Source: Maribacter polysaccharolyticus (GTDB lineage: Bacteria > Bacteroidota > Bacteroidia > Flavobacteriales > Flavobacteriaceae). Taken from it: a DNA stretch of 64,000 bases. The translations under genes were made by a program, and so were the position numbers. The stretch is taken from NCBI RefSeq assembly GCF_028882255.1, contig NZ_JARBUY010000001.1, positions 681,975 through 745,974 of the forward strand. Reading direction: 5' to 3'. Of the stretch, positions 37,381 through 45,714 are shown one piece after another. Each line of letters starts with the position of its first letter. The first letter of the stretch is position 1. The notes beneath the pieces are model-generated. The model ran no database searches. It had not been told where the DNA came from and was given only the letters and a program-made list of their open reading frames with translations.

Positions 37381-38625
37381 CTAGTTTATCACTGAATGAA
37401 GTCGATCTCCTATTGGAAGCTCGACCGTAAATTTGGTTCCTATATGCTCAATACTCTTAAAATAAACTTTTCCCCCAAGATTATTGATATGTTCCCTTAT
37501 TATATTAAGTCCAATTCCCGTTCCTTGGTTCAACAACGCATTTTCGGCCCTAAAATAGCGTTCAAAAATATGTTTTTGGTCTTTTTCGGGTATACCGATG
37601 CCTTGATCTTCAATATTCAAATGCAACATATCATCCAACACATTGATGGTTATAGCTATTTCAGAATCCTCTGGGGAATACTTCACAGCGTTATAGAGCA
37701 AATTCGTCAATATTAAGGTCACTATTTTTTCATCTTGGTAAATGACCAAATCATTAATATTATGGGGATAATCGATCCGCTGTCCCATTTTTAACAACAT
37801 ATTCGCGTTATAGACTACCTCGTTGACCACTTTACTTAAAGAAAACAGGGTGAAATCATATATTTCTTTTCCTTTTTCAAGCTTTTCAATGGAGAGGAAA
37901 TCGGTCAAAATACCATTAAGGTACCTAACCTCCCCTATTATGGTCGATAAATGCTTGTCCCGTTTCTCTTGGTCCGTGGTCTTTTTATACTTACCGACCA
38001 ATGTGGCCGAAGTCAATATCCCACTAAGTGGGGTCTTGAATTCATGCGATACTAAAGATAAGAATTTTGTCTTCAATTCACTTAATTCCCGCTCTTTTTG
38101 AAGGGCCGATTTCATCTTGCTTTCAGCTACTTCCCTTCTTTTGATCTCACTTTTGAGCTTAGCAACGGTCTCCCTTAATTCAAGGGTACGACCCAATATC
38201 TTTTTTTCGAGATATTCATTCAACTCTTTGATCTGATGGTCCCTTTCGTTAAGACCTGTCTTATCCACAATAAGGACGAGTATATAATCCGCTTCCCCAA
38301 AATTAAAAGGGTTGAGTTTGATTTTTATCGGGAACCCGCCTTTCGTCCTATGATGGCCGAATAATAGGCGATCCACCATCATTCTTTCCGATAACCTGGT
38401 ATTGGAAAAATCGGTCAAATGATCTTCAAGTTCCCTGTCATAAGGAGCGGGAACCAAAACAGTGACCGGTTTCCCTACAAGTTCACGTTCGTTGTAACCG
38501 AACATGGCTTCCGCTTTGTTGTTCGTCGCCACAATGCGGTGTTCCTTGTCCACTACCAATAATCCTTCGTAAACCGTTTCTGAGAGTAGGTTAAAAATGT
38601 AGTTGTCCTTCGCAAAAACCATCAT
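37381..38625 (-). CDS. Soluble PAS-domain histidine kinase, FixL-like
   Basis: 414 residues with no membrane helix. The PAS domain (about 10-120) has VVDKEHRIVATNNKAEAMFGY, VLVPAPYDRELEDHL and RLLFGHHRTKGGFPIKI in order, resembling the FixL PAS domain including a conserved Arg where FixL uses R220; a heme-ligand His cannot be identified with certainty. A coiled coil (125-185) leads to HisKA with phospho-acceptor His in SLVSHEFKTPLSG, then an HATPase with NLLYNAVKYS, DQGIGIPEKD and GTGIGLNII. It should phosphorylate the adjacent RR-Crp fusion. Shares an operator-bearing intergenic region with helical protein C. Confidence 0.92.
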   Translation of the reverse strand: MMVFAKDNYIFNLLSETVYEGLLVVDKEHRIVATNNKAEAMFGYNERELVGKPVTVLVPAPYDRELEDHLTDFSNTRLSERMMVDRLLFGHHRTKGGFPIKIKLNPFNFGEADYILVLIVDKTGLNERDHQIKELNEYLEKKILGRTLELRETVAKLKSEIKRREVAESKMKSALQKERELSELKTKFLSLVSHEFKTPLSGILTSATLVGKYKKTTDQEKRDKHLSTIIGEVRYLNGILTDFLSIEKLEKGKEIYDFTLFSLSKVVNEVVYNANMLLKMGQRIDYPHNINDLVIYQDEKIVTLILTNLLYNAVKYSPEDSEIAITINVLDDMLHLNIEDQGIGIPEKDQKHIFERYFRAENALLNQGTGIGLNIIREHINNLGGKVYFKSIEHIGTKFTVELPIGDRLHSVIN

Positions 38626-38721
38626 ATTGTATAGAATTGCATTAAGTTCCCATAAGGCATAAGCACATATTAAAATGGTTGGAAATTAAAGGTAAGTTAA
38701 TTCATTAGTAACAGTGGCCTT

Positions 38722-38765
38722 ATGATAAAAATCATTTTATGAAAGCATGGATAAGGCTAATTTTA
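38722..38765 (+). promoter_or_regulatory. Crp/FNR-type operator and -7 box upstream of helical C/dnaJ/cbpM
   Basis: Perfect ATGAT-AAAA-ATCAT at 38722-38735; TAATTTTA (38758-38765) starts exactly 22 bp later and the ATG is at 38782. In the other direction TAACTTAC lies 22 bp away, a weak box for the kinase gene, so the pair could be autoregulated. Confidence 0.65.
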
Positions 38766-38781
38766 GTCAAAATCATCGATC

Positions 38782-39240
38782 ATGAAAAAAGTGATTACTA
38801 CTTCCAATATAGATATATCTTACATTGTCGAGGCTTTGCAGAGCTATATTGAGGACTGCGAAAAATCCAAATTCGATATCGCATTGAAAATGAAGGATAT
38901 ACGATTTTTGCAAGAACTTCTTGATCGCTATTTCGACAACATCGTCCAGGTTGGAAATTTGGATGAAATACGTGAAAGCCTTATGCGTTTTCAGGATCTT
39001 TGTTATGATTGTTCCCGTTTAAAAAAACGTATTAAAGACCACCAACGCCTATTGGTCGATATCCTCAAGGGGTATGAAGGTTTAAATATAAAGGTATTGT
39101 ACGATGAACAAGCTTGGATAGAAAAACACAGGAATACCCTTACACATGATCTAATATCCGTTGAAAAGGAGATTTTGGTGATTGCCGACAACGTAATACG
39201 GTTAGACCAGGACCATAGAAACACCATGTTACACTGTTAG
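38782..39240 (+). CDS. Helical stress-island protein, family member C
   Basis: 152 residues, all-helical, soluble. The most divergent member of the four-gene family: the N-terminal helix reads FDIALKMKDIRFLQELLDRYF (residues 31-51, shortened here to its key pattern F-x2-L-x5-RFLQELLDRY), the third helix carries H87 in IKDHQRLL and the fourth H116 in IEKHRNTL. The Trp of the other members is missing. Three cysteines (C26, C74, C77) and a final Cys152 are additional. It lies 50 bp before dnaJ and probably heads that operon. Function unknown. Confidence 0.75.
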   Translation: MKKVITTSNIDISYIVEALQSYIEDCEKSKFDIALKMKDIRFLQELLDRYFDNIVQVGNLDEIRESLMRFQDLCYDCSRLKKRIKDHQRLLVDILKGYEGLNIKVLYDEQAWIEKHRNTLTHDLISVEKEILVIADNVIRLDQDHRNTMLHC

Positions 39241-39290
39241 GGCCCACAATGACCTCAAAGTATTCATAACCAATTAAGTTACCCTGTATA

Positions 39291-40193
39291 ATGGATTACA
39301 TTGACTATTATAGCGTATTGGGGATTTCAAAAAACGCCACACCCAACGAGGTGAAGAAGGCATACCGAAAACTTGCCAGAAAATACCATCCGGATGTCAA
39401 CCCGAATGATGCAGAGGCCGAACGAAAATTCAAACAGGTCAATGAGGCCAATGAGGTATTGGGGAATCCTGAAAACAGAAAAAAATACGACGAATACGGT
39501 AAAGATTGGCAACATGCCGAAGAGATAGAAAAAGCCCGGAAAGCCCAACAACAGCAGCGGCAAAACTACCAATACCAATCTTCAGGTGGATTCGGGGAGC
39601 AGGATTTTTCCGATTTTTTCGAATCCATGTTCGGAGGGAGGACTTCCGGTGGTTTTTCCAGCGGCAGAAAAGTAAAGTATCGGGGTCAAGATTTCAATGC
39701 CGAACTACAATTGACATTGAAGGATGTGTACCAAACCCATAAACGAACACTAACGATCAATGGAAAGAACATCCGCATAACCATTCCCGCGGGAATTGAG
39801 AACGGACAAACCATAAAAATCAAAGGACATGGCGGTCCCGGAAGTAACGGTGGCCCCAATGGCGATCTGTTCATTACCTTCTCGATAATAAACAACACCC
39901 CTTTTAAACGTGATGGGAACAACTTACATAAAACCGTTGACCTGGATTTATATACCGCTGTTCTTGGCGGTGAGATAACGGTCAATACCTTCGACGGTAA
40001 GGCCAAACTTAAGGTAAAGCCAGAGACCCAAAACGGAACCAAGGTAAAATTAAAATCGAAAGGGTTTCCCGTGTATAAGAAAGAAGGGCAATTCGGAGAT
40101 CTGTTCATTACCTACAGTGTAAAGACACCTACAAAGCTATCGGCTAGGGAAAAAGAACTTTTCAAGGAATTAGCCGCACTAAAAAAGACCTGA
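39291..40193 (+). CDS. cbpA: DnaJ-family co-chaperone, CbpA type
   Basis: 300 residues. The J-domain (3-70) has the H33-P34-D35 tripeptide in [11 protein letters not shown] Gly/Gln/Phe-rich linker (80-125) follows, then the C-terminal substrate-binding domains (about 130-295) with [16 protein letters not shown] and [12 protein letters not shown]. The zinc-finger domain of DnaJ is absent, as in CbpA. It stimulates DnaK in protein refolding in the cytoplasm. The next gene, three bases away, encodes the CbpM modulator, which supports the assignment. Confidence 0.93.
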   Translation: MDYIDYYSVLGISKNATPNEVKKAYRKLARKYHPDVNPNDAEAERKFKQVNEANEVLGNPENRKKYDEYGKDWQHAEEIEKARKAQQQQRQNYQYQSSGGFGEQDFSDFFESMFGGRTSGGFSSGRKVKYRGQDFNAELQLTLKDVYQTHKRTLTINGKNIRITIPAGIENGQTIKIKGHGGPGSNGGPNGDLFITFSIINNTPFKRDGNNLHKTVDLDLYTAVLGGEITVNTFDGKAKLKVKPETQNGTKVKLKSKGFPVYKKEGQFGDLFITYSVKTPTKLSAREKELFKELAALKKT

Positions 40194-40195
40194 AG

Positions 40196-40486
40196 ATGGA
40201 AAAGTACAATTATATAGCGGTCAGTGAATTTTGTGCCAGCCATGGAATCTCTTCGGAATTCATCCTTGAACTGCATGAATACGGATTAATAGAAATCATC
40301 GAAGAGAAAGATGCCCATTATCTCTTGTACACAGAGCTTCCAAAGGCAGAGAAAATCATCCGTCTTTATTCGGATCTCGATATCAATCTCGAGGGTATCG
40401 AGGTCATCCACGACTTATTGGACCGTATTGAACGAATGCAGAATGAAATCATATCATTAAAGAATAAACTGCGGTTTTATGAATGA
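40196..40486 (+). CDS. cbpM: CbpM-like chaperone modulator
   Basis: 96 residues. It resembles MerR-fold CbpM: YIAVSEFCASHGISSEFILELHEYGLIEI, then a helix with RLYSDLDINLEGIEVIHDLLDRIE and a terminal coiled coil MQNEIISLKNKLRFY. CbpM binds the J-domain of CbpA and blocks its interaction with DnaK. Located two bases after cbpA. Gene length matches the family (about 100). Confidence 0.88.
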   Translation: MEKYNYIAVSEFCASHGISSEFILELHEYGLIEIIEEKDAHYLLYTELPKAEKIIRLYSDLDINLEGIEVIHDLLDRIERMQNEIISLKNKLRFYE

Positions 40487-40655
40487 TATCCCCTAGTGGG
40501 CCATACCGGCAAAAGAGTAGGATGCACTGCACCTACCCTTAAAAGTTGATAATGACCACAAAGGCATGAAAAACATACTGACCAAGGTAACGGACCTGTA
40601 TGGCTGAACAAGGGTTATAGTGGGTTTCATACTTTTAACACACAAGACATATCGC

Positions 40656-41741
40656 ATGGTTTATAGAACTTTAATCTTGATCTTAACGTTATTCCTGACT
40701 TCCTGTGGGTCGGAATCAGAAAAAATACTTCCTTCCAAAACAGCAATGACCGAATCGGTATACTCCTCGGTAACCGTTCAACCGGATAGCCTATACTTGG
40801 CCTATGCGGCTGTAGGGGGCATCCTTGATAAAAATCTTCTTGAAGAAGGGGATTTGGTGGAGAAAGGACAACCGATCCTTCAGATCATCAATACCACGCC
40901 AAAATTGAACACCGAAAATGCCAAGCTTGCCTTGCAACTGGCCAAGGAAAATTATGAAGGAAGTGCGGCGGTCCTAAGTGGCATACAAGACGAGATCAGG
41001 GCCGTACAATTAGCTTTGAAAAGCGATTCGATCAACTATTTTCGACAAAAAAACCTTTGGAAACAGCAAATAGGCTCCAAGATCGATTATGATAACAGAA
41101 AACTGGCCTATGAGCTTTCGCAGAATAAGCTACTCTTGCTCCAAAACAAATATAAGCGTACCAAAAATGAATTGGAGACCCAAGTGAAGCAGGCCCAAAA
41201 TAACCTTAGAACCTCCCAGGTTGCGACCAAGGACTTTACCGTAACCTCTAAAATCAATGGTAGGGTCTACGCCTTATTCAAAAATCCAGGGGAAATCGTG
41301 ACCACTTTGGAGCCTTTGGCCTCGGTAGGTAGCAAAGATATCTTTGTGGTCGAAATGCTGGTAGACGAAGTGGATATCGTAAGGATAAAAATAGGGCAAA
41401 AGGCATTGATTGTCCTTGATGCCTATAACACGACCGTATTCGAAACGACCATCAGTAAAATTTACCCCAGTAAGGATGAACGTTCCCAGACCTTTAAGGT
41501 AGAGGCAGTATTCGATGTCCCCCCAAGAATACTTTACCCAGGCCTAGCCGGGGAAGGGAACATCATCATCGCACAAAAGGACAGTGTTTTAACCATTCCG
41601 AAAGAATATCTCATTGATGGGAATAAAGTTCGAACCGAAAATGGGGAAGTACCTGTAACCATTGGCCTGCAGAGTTTGGACAAAGTCGAGATCCTCTCGG
41701 GCCTGGACCCCGAGACCTTCATTTACAAACCCGAGGAATGA
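40656..41741 (+). CDS. HlyD-type periplasmic adaptor lipoprotein of an ABC exporter
   Basis: 361 residues from the ATG at 40656, chosen because a lipoprotein signal follows directly (MVYRTLILILTLFLTSC, Cys17); the frame opens 12 codons upstream without one. Lipoyl half-motifs (ILDKNLLEEGDLVEKGQPIL and SKINGRVYALFKNPGE) flank a long coiled-coil hairpin (about 95-200). Membrane-proximal strands follow. The gene overlaps the permease start (ATGA), and the ATPase follows, giving a DevBCA/MacA-like tripartite exporter that would work with an outer-membrane TolC. A -7-like TACTTTTA is at 40630-40637 without the island operator. Confidence 0.9.
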   Translation: MVYRTLILILTLFLTSCGSESEKILPSKTAMTESVYSSVTVQPDSLYLAYAAVGGILDKNLLEEGDLVEKGQPILQIINTTPKLNTENAKLALQLAKENYEGSAAVLSGIQDEIRAVQLALKSDSINYFRQKNLWKQQIGSKIDYDNRKLAYELSQNKLLLLQNKYKRTKNELETQVKQAQNNLRTSQVATKDFTVTSKINGRVYALFKNPGEIVTTLEPLASVGSKDIFVVEMLVDEVDIVRIKIGQKALIVLDAYNTTVFETTISKIYPSKDERSQTFKVEAVFDVPPRILYPGLAGEGNIIIAQKDSVLTIPKEYLIDGNKVRTENGEVPVTIGLQSLDKVEILSGLDPETFIYKPEE

Positions 41742-43000
41742 TCAACTGGAAAGTCATATTGGGCATTGCCAAAACCCATCTTGTCACCAAGATGAAATCG
41801 ACCATAACGGCTTCCCTTGGGGTTACCTTCGGCATAGGCGCCTATATTACCTTGGTAAGTTTTATGACCGGCTTGAATAAAATGCTCGATGACCTGGTAT
41901 TGAACCAAACCCCGCACATTCATCTGTACAACGAAATAGAACCTTCCGAAGACCAGCCTATTGCCTTATACGAAGAGTTTGAGGAAGCCTGGAATGTGGT
42001 ACATTCCATAAAACCAAAACAGAGTCAAAAAAAAATCCATAATGCGCTACCCATCTTAAAGTATCTAAAGGATGACGATCAGGTAAAAGGGGCTACCCCC
42101 CAATTAAGGGCTCAAATATTCTATCTATCGGGTTCTATCGAATTGGGCGGCAATCTTGTCGGAGTGGATATCTTGGAAGAAGTGCGTATGTCGAACATCC
42201 AGGATTATATTGTTGAAGGCACCCCAGAAGCATTGAAAAATAACGATAACGGAATATTATTGGGTGCCGGTTTGGCAGATAAAACCTCATTAAACGTTGG
42301 GGATAGGATCCAGATCAGTACGGTGAAAGGCGATATTTTCCCTTTAAAAATCGTTGGGATTTATCAAAGTGGTATCGCCGATATCGATAATGTCCAGAGC
42401 TTCGCCAACCTCAAAACCGTACAACGGATCTTAGGGGAGGCCGAAAGCCATATTACCGACATTAATGTAAAACTCAATGATATAGAAGCGGCAGGCCCCA
42501 TGTCAAAACGGTTGGAACGCCAATTTAACGTAAAGGCCATTGACATCAATGAGGCCAATGCCCAATTTGAGACCGGAAGCAATATCAGGAATTTAATTAC
42601 GTATTCCGTTTCCATCACCCTGCTTATCGTGGCAGGTTTTGGGATCTACAACATTTTGAATATGTTGATTTATGAGAAAATGAAGGATATCGCCATTTTA
42701 AAGGCAACCGGTTTTTCCGGTACCGATGTACAATTGATCTTTATGAGCCAAGCCATGATCATCGGTGCCATCGGTGGTGTTTTTGGATTGCTCGTCGGAT
42801 ACATCCTATCAAGGCTAATCGACAATGTCGCCTTTGAAACCGAAGCCCTACCTACCATCTCTACCTACCCTATTGAATATAACACCATGTACTATATCAT
42901 TGGCATCTCATTTGCGCTTCTTTCTACTTTCATCGCAGGATACCTGCCCTCCAGAAAAGCAAAAAGGATCGATCCGGTAAAAATAATACGTGGAACTTAA
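41738..43000 (+). CDS. ABC transporter permease, FtsX/MacB-LolE type
   Basis: 420 residues. One N-terminal membrane helix (about 25-45), a periplasmic MacB-like domain (50-280) and three C-terminal helices (about 285-310, 330-360 and 385-405). The FtsX signature appears as LIVAGFGIYNILNMLIYEKMKDIAILKATGFS in outline. DevC-like size. It transmits force for exporting an unknown, probably lipidic or peptide substrate. Start overlaps the adaptor stop; the ATPase follows after nine bases. Confidence 0.88.
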   Translation: MINWKVILGIAKTHLVTKMKSTITASLGVTFGIGAYITLVSFMTGLNKMLDDLVLNQTPHIHLYNEIEPSEDQPIALYEEFEEAWNVVHSIKPKQSQKKIHNALPILKYLKDDDQVKGATPQLRAQIFYLSGSIELGGNLVGVDILEEVRMSNIQDYIVEGTPEALKNNDNGILLGAGLADKTSLNVGDRIQISTVKGDIFPLKIVGIYQSGIADIDNVQSFANLKTVQRILGEAESHITDINVKLNDIEAAGPMSKRLERQFNVKAIDINEANAQFETGSNIRNLITYSVSITLLIVAGFGIYNILNMLIYEKMKDIAILKATGFSGTDVQLIFMSQAMIIGAIGGVFGLLVGYILSRLIDNVAFETEALPTISTYPIEYNTMYYIIGISFALLSTFIAGYLPSRKAKRIDPVKIIRGT

Positions 43001-43009
43001 ACCAAAAGC

Positions 43010-43687
43010 ATGTCATTGGTCCTGGAAGCGAAACATATCGATAAATATTTCAAAAAACCCGTGCTTTTCCATGTGTTGAAAGACCTGAATTTTACCATTA
43101 AGAAAGGGGAATTCGCTTCGATAATGGGAAAATCGGGCTCCGGTAAATCCACATTGTTGTACATCCTCTCCACCATGGATACGGACTATGAAGGTAAATT
43201 GTACCTTGATGGAGCCTTGGTAACCGGAAAACCCAATAAACAATTATCCCGAATCCGGAACGAGCATATAGGATTTGTATTTCAGTTTCATTACCTATTG
43301 TCAGAATTCAGTGTTTTGGAAAATGTAATGCTTCCGGCAAAAAAATTAGCCGTAAAAACAGTTGCTGAAATTGAGCACGATGCCATGGAGAAACTAAGAA
43401 TGCTGAATATAGATCAATTGGCCAAAAAACGGGCTTCCAGAATTTCCGGGGGCGAAAAACAACGTGTGGCCATTGCCAGGGCCTTGATAAACAACCCTTC
43501 AATACTTATGGGCGATGAGCCTACGGGCAACTTGGACAGCCATAATGCCGAAAATGTCTTTCAAATCTTCAAACAACTTAAGGATGAACAAGGGCTCTCC
43601 CTTTTGGTGGTCACCCATGACATGGACTTCGCACAGCGTACCGACCGGATAATCCAAATGGAAGACGGGCGGATAGTAGCCCAATGA
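43010..43687 (+). CDS. ABC transporter ATP-binding protein, LolD/MacB/DevA type
   Basis: 225 residues. Walker A GKSGSGKST (near 40), Q-loop in FVFQFHYLLSEF, signature RISGGEKQRVAIARAL, Walker B ILMGDEPTGNLD and the switch His in VVTHDMDFA are all intact. The LLxEFSVLENVMLP segment is typical of MacB/LolD proteins. Energises the preceding permease. Last gene of the three-gene exporter operon; helical protein D follows with its own promoter. Confidence 0.95.
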   Translation: MSLVLEAKHIDKYFKKPVLFHVLKDLNFTIKKGEFASIMGKSGSGKSTLLYILSTMDTDYEGKLYLDGALVTGKPNKQLSRIRNEHIGFVFQFHYLLSEFSVLENVMLPAKKLAVKTVAEIEHDAMEKLRMLNIDQLAKKRASRISGGEKQRVAIARALINNPSILMGDEPTGNLDSHNAENVFQIFKQLKDEQGLSLLVVTHDMDFAQRTDRIIQMEDGRIVAQ

Positions 43688-43706
43688 TCCGATATGCAGT
43701 AGGACA

Positions 43707-43750
43707 ATGACATAAATCATAAATATCAAGATAGGTATGGGGTACCTTTA
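43707..43750 (+). promoter_or_regulatory. Crp/FNR-type operator and -7 box upstream of helical protein D
   Basis: ATGAC-ATAA-ATCAT at 43707-43720 (one mismatch); TACCTTTA (43743-43750) starts exactly 22 bp later; the ATG is at 43788. Confidence 0.55.
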
Positions 43751-43787
43751 TAAGACAGGATGACTGTTGAATTTAAAAAGCGGCACG

Positions 43788-44231
43788 ATGGAAAATTATA
43801 GAATTAGACCTAAAGGAGATTATATTCAGCAAACCGATTGGAACGAATTGTTCGTTTTGACGAAACATTGGAAATCCGATTTGATGTTTTATAAACAAGA
43901 CCTGGATTTCTTACATGGATTATTGAAAAAATATTTTATTTGGATTACCAAGGAGGAAAATCTTGATGTCGTAAAAGAAATAGGGAAAGGAATCTTAAAC
44001 GATAAGAAGACCGGTGACATCCTATTGCAACGTGTTGAAGAACATCTGACCCATATCGCACAAACCATTGAGGATCCCTTTAAATATGACACCCGGTTAT
44101 TTCGAAAAGAACATCAGCAACTTGAAGATGATATCGCCGCATATTATAAAACGGTTCGCCAAAACAGGAAAAAGGTCTTTGCCATAACTTCGTATATCGT
44201 GGATAGTGAAAGCCTGCAACATTTACTCTAG
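43788..44231 (+). CDS. Helical stress-island protein, family member D
   Basis: 147 residues from the ATG at 43788; an upstream TTG at 43767 is in frame but less likely. All-helical and soluble. It shares with A and B the segment KHWKSDLMF and then QDLDFLHGLLKKYF, histidines H86/H89 (EEHLTHI) in helix three and H109 (RKEHQQL) in helix four, and a following YKTVRQNRKKVFAI like the R-x-LK motif. Function unknown. The last nine bases overlap the end of the convergent glucokinase gene. Confidence 0.8.
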   Translation: MENYRIRPKGDYIQQTDWNELFVLTKHWKSDLMFYKQDLDFLHGLLKKYFIWITKEENLDVVKEIGKGILNDKKTGDILLQRVEEHLTHIAQTIEDPFKYDTRLFRKEHQQLEDDIAAYYKTVRQNRKKVFAITSYIVDSESLQHLL

Positions 44232-45191
44232 GCCAGAGGTTTCGGAAATATGTTCCCATGCCAATGCTGCCGGTCCCAGGATGGCTGCATTTCGTGGAGC
44301 GTCGGATAAATACACTTTTATCTTACCCTTATAGGCTACAAACAGGTTTTTTTCCATACTGGCCTTTACCGGTTTTAATAGAATATCCCCGGCCTTACTG
44401 AGTCCGCCTCCCAAAATAAAGGCTTCGGGATCTAAATGTGCGACCGTATCGGCCATTTTACGACCTAAAATATCGGCAGTAATATCGAATGCCCTACGTG
44501 CCAAAAGATCGCCGTCAATAGCAGCTTTGGCGATATCCTCACCGGTCAAGTCCTCAAAACCGATCCTGCGTAAGGGCGATGCTTCCCGCATTTCTGCGAT
44601 CAATTCAAAAACCGTTCTCTTTATTCCGGTAACCGAAGCGTAGGTTTCCAAACACCCTTGCAGGCCACAATTGCAATACCTACCCATGGGATCTACGTTG
44701 ACATGACCGATCTCCCCAGCTTGGGCATGTGCTCCCAACAAAAGCCTGCCATTTACGATAATACCGCTTCCCAATCCCGTTCCCAAGGTCAAAACCACAA
44801 AATTCCGCATGCCTTTTCCCAAACCGAACTTCAACTCCCCCAACGCGGAAGCGTTGGCGTCGTTTGCAATAAATACCGGTAACCCAAAGGCCTTGGAAAT
44901 AACGTCGACAATCGGCGTTTCCTTTCCCCAATTCAGATTTGGGGGATTCTCGATGTTACCGGTCAATGAATTGGCATTGGGTGCCCCTATCCCTATGGCC
45001 TGTGGCTGAGCGGCCTTATCAAGGCGACCCAGCAATCCATTGATATTGTACAGCAGGTCTTTTTGAAAATCCGTGAATGGTCTTTTCGCCTTTGTATCAA
45101 ATACCTTTGACCCCAGTATTTCCCCTTGTTCGCCAACGATACCGACCTTGGTATATGTTCCTCCGATATCAATCGCCAATACAGTGTTCAT
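44223..45191 (-). CDS. ROK-family glucokinase-like sugar kinase
   Basis: 322 residues from the ATG at 45191 (a longer in-frame start at 45221 is unlikely). The ATP-binding phosphate-1 motif is AIDIGGTYTKVGI, the catalytic segment FIANDANASALGE, and the ROK zinc motif is GHVNVDP then YCNCGLQGCLETYAS with the H-C-C-C ligands. It phosphorylates glucose or a related sugar in the cytoplasm. It is the one metabolic gene in this part of the stress island; the operator upstream is better placed for the divergent TerB-like gene. Confidence 0.9.
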   Translation of the reverse strand: MNTVLAIDIGGTYTKVGIVGEQGEILGSKVFDTKAKRPFTDFQKDLLYNINGLLGRLDKAAQPQAIGIGAPNANSLTGNIENPPNLNWGKETPIVDVISKAFGLPVFIANDANASALGELKFGLGKGMRNFVVLTLGTGLGSGIIVNGRLLLGAHAQAGEIGHVNVDPMGRYCNCGLQGCLETYASVTGIKRTVFELIAEMREASPLRRIGFEDLTGEDIAKAAIDGDLLARRAFDITADILGRKMADTVAHLDPEAFILGGGLSKAGDILLKPVKASMEKNLFVAYKGKIKVYLSDAPRNAAILGPAALAWEHISETSGLE

Positions 45192-45239
45192 GATACATGG
45201 TTTAAACAACAAAGGACACAAAAAATATTATTTTAAGGA

Positions 45240-45283
45240 CTGATGCAAATCATCCTGTACCACAATATTTAAGGCTATACTTA
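45240..45283 (+). promoter_or_regulatory. Crp/FNR-type operator upstream of the TerB-like gene
   Basis: CTGAT-GCAA-ATCAT at 45240-45253 (one mismatch). TATACTTA (45276-45283), one base from TAnnTTTA, begins exactly 22 bp later. Transcription would then start near 45290, past the ATG at 45286, which favours the start codon at 45313. Confidence 0.5.
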
Positions 45284-45312
45284 ACATGGAAAAAACGACT
45301 ACTTCGGAAATC

Positions 45313-45714
45313 ATGAATACGAGTAAGGAGCAACTTTATTATCACCTGGGGTTACTATTTTACGCCATTGCGATCGCGGACAAAAAAATCCATGAAAAAG
45401 AATTTGAAAAATTCAAAACCCTTTTAAGGCAAAAGTGGTTGCACTATCCCGGATATGATAAAACTACGAACAAAAACAACGCTTTGGAATTGTATAATGC
45501 CTTTATCAAAATGCAAGACCTGGAAACCGGGAGCACTGAAAGCTTTGAGCGTTTTCGAAAATACTTTCTTAAGAACACACCGCTCTTTACGCAAGAACTA
45601 AGGGCCTTTATTTGGGAAACCGCCCAAGCGATAGCTACCTCCAATGCCCAGAAAAACAAATCGGAATTGATGGTTTTGGCCAAGCTGGGGATGCTATTGC
45701 AAAGCACCACCTAA
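45313..45714 (+). CDS. TerB-like helical protein
   Basis: 133 residues if started at the ATG at 45313, or 142 from the ATG at 45286. The later start is preferred because the inferred -7 box (45276-45283) would put the transcript start beyond 45286. YHLGLLFYAIAIADKKIHEKEFEKFKTLL resembles the first TerB helix pair, with acidic residues in I-A-D-K-x-I-H-E-K-E, and the end SELMVLAKLGMLL matches the last TerB helix. TerB-type proteins occur in tellurite/stress operons and may bind metals. Four bases overlap the end of convergent usp 5. Confidence 0.65.
   Translation: MNTSKEQLYYHLGLLFYAIAIADKKIHEKEFEKFKTLLRQKWLHYPGYDKTTNKNNALELYNAFIKMQDLETGSTESFERFRKYFLKNTPLFTQELRAFIWETAQAIATSNAQKNKSELMVLAKLGMLLQSTT

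Noticed and set aside
40594-40637. Possible island operator before the DevBCA-like exporter
   Set aside because: A TACTTTTA box exists at 40630, but the 14 bp located 22 bp upstream do not match the operator.
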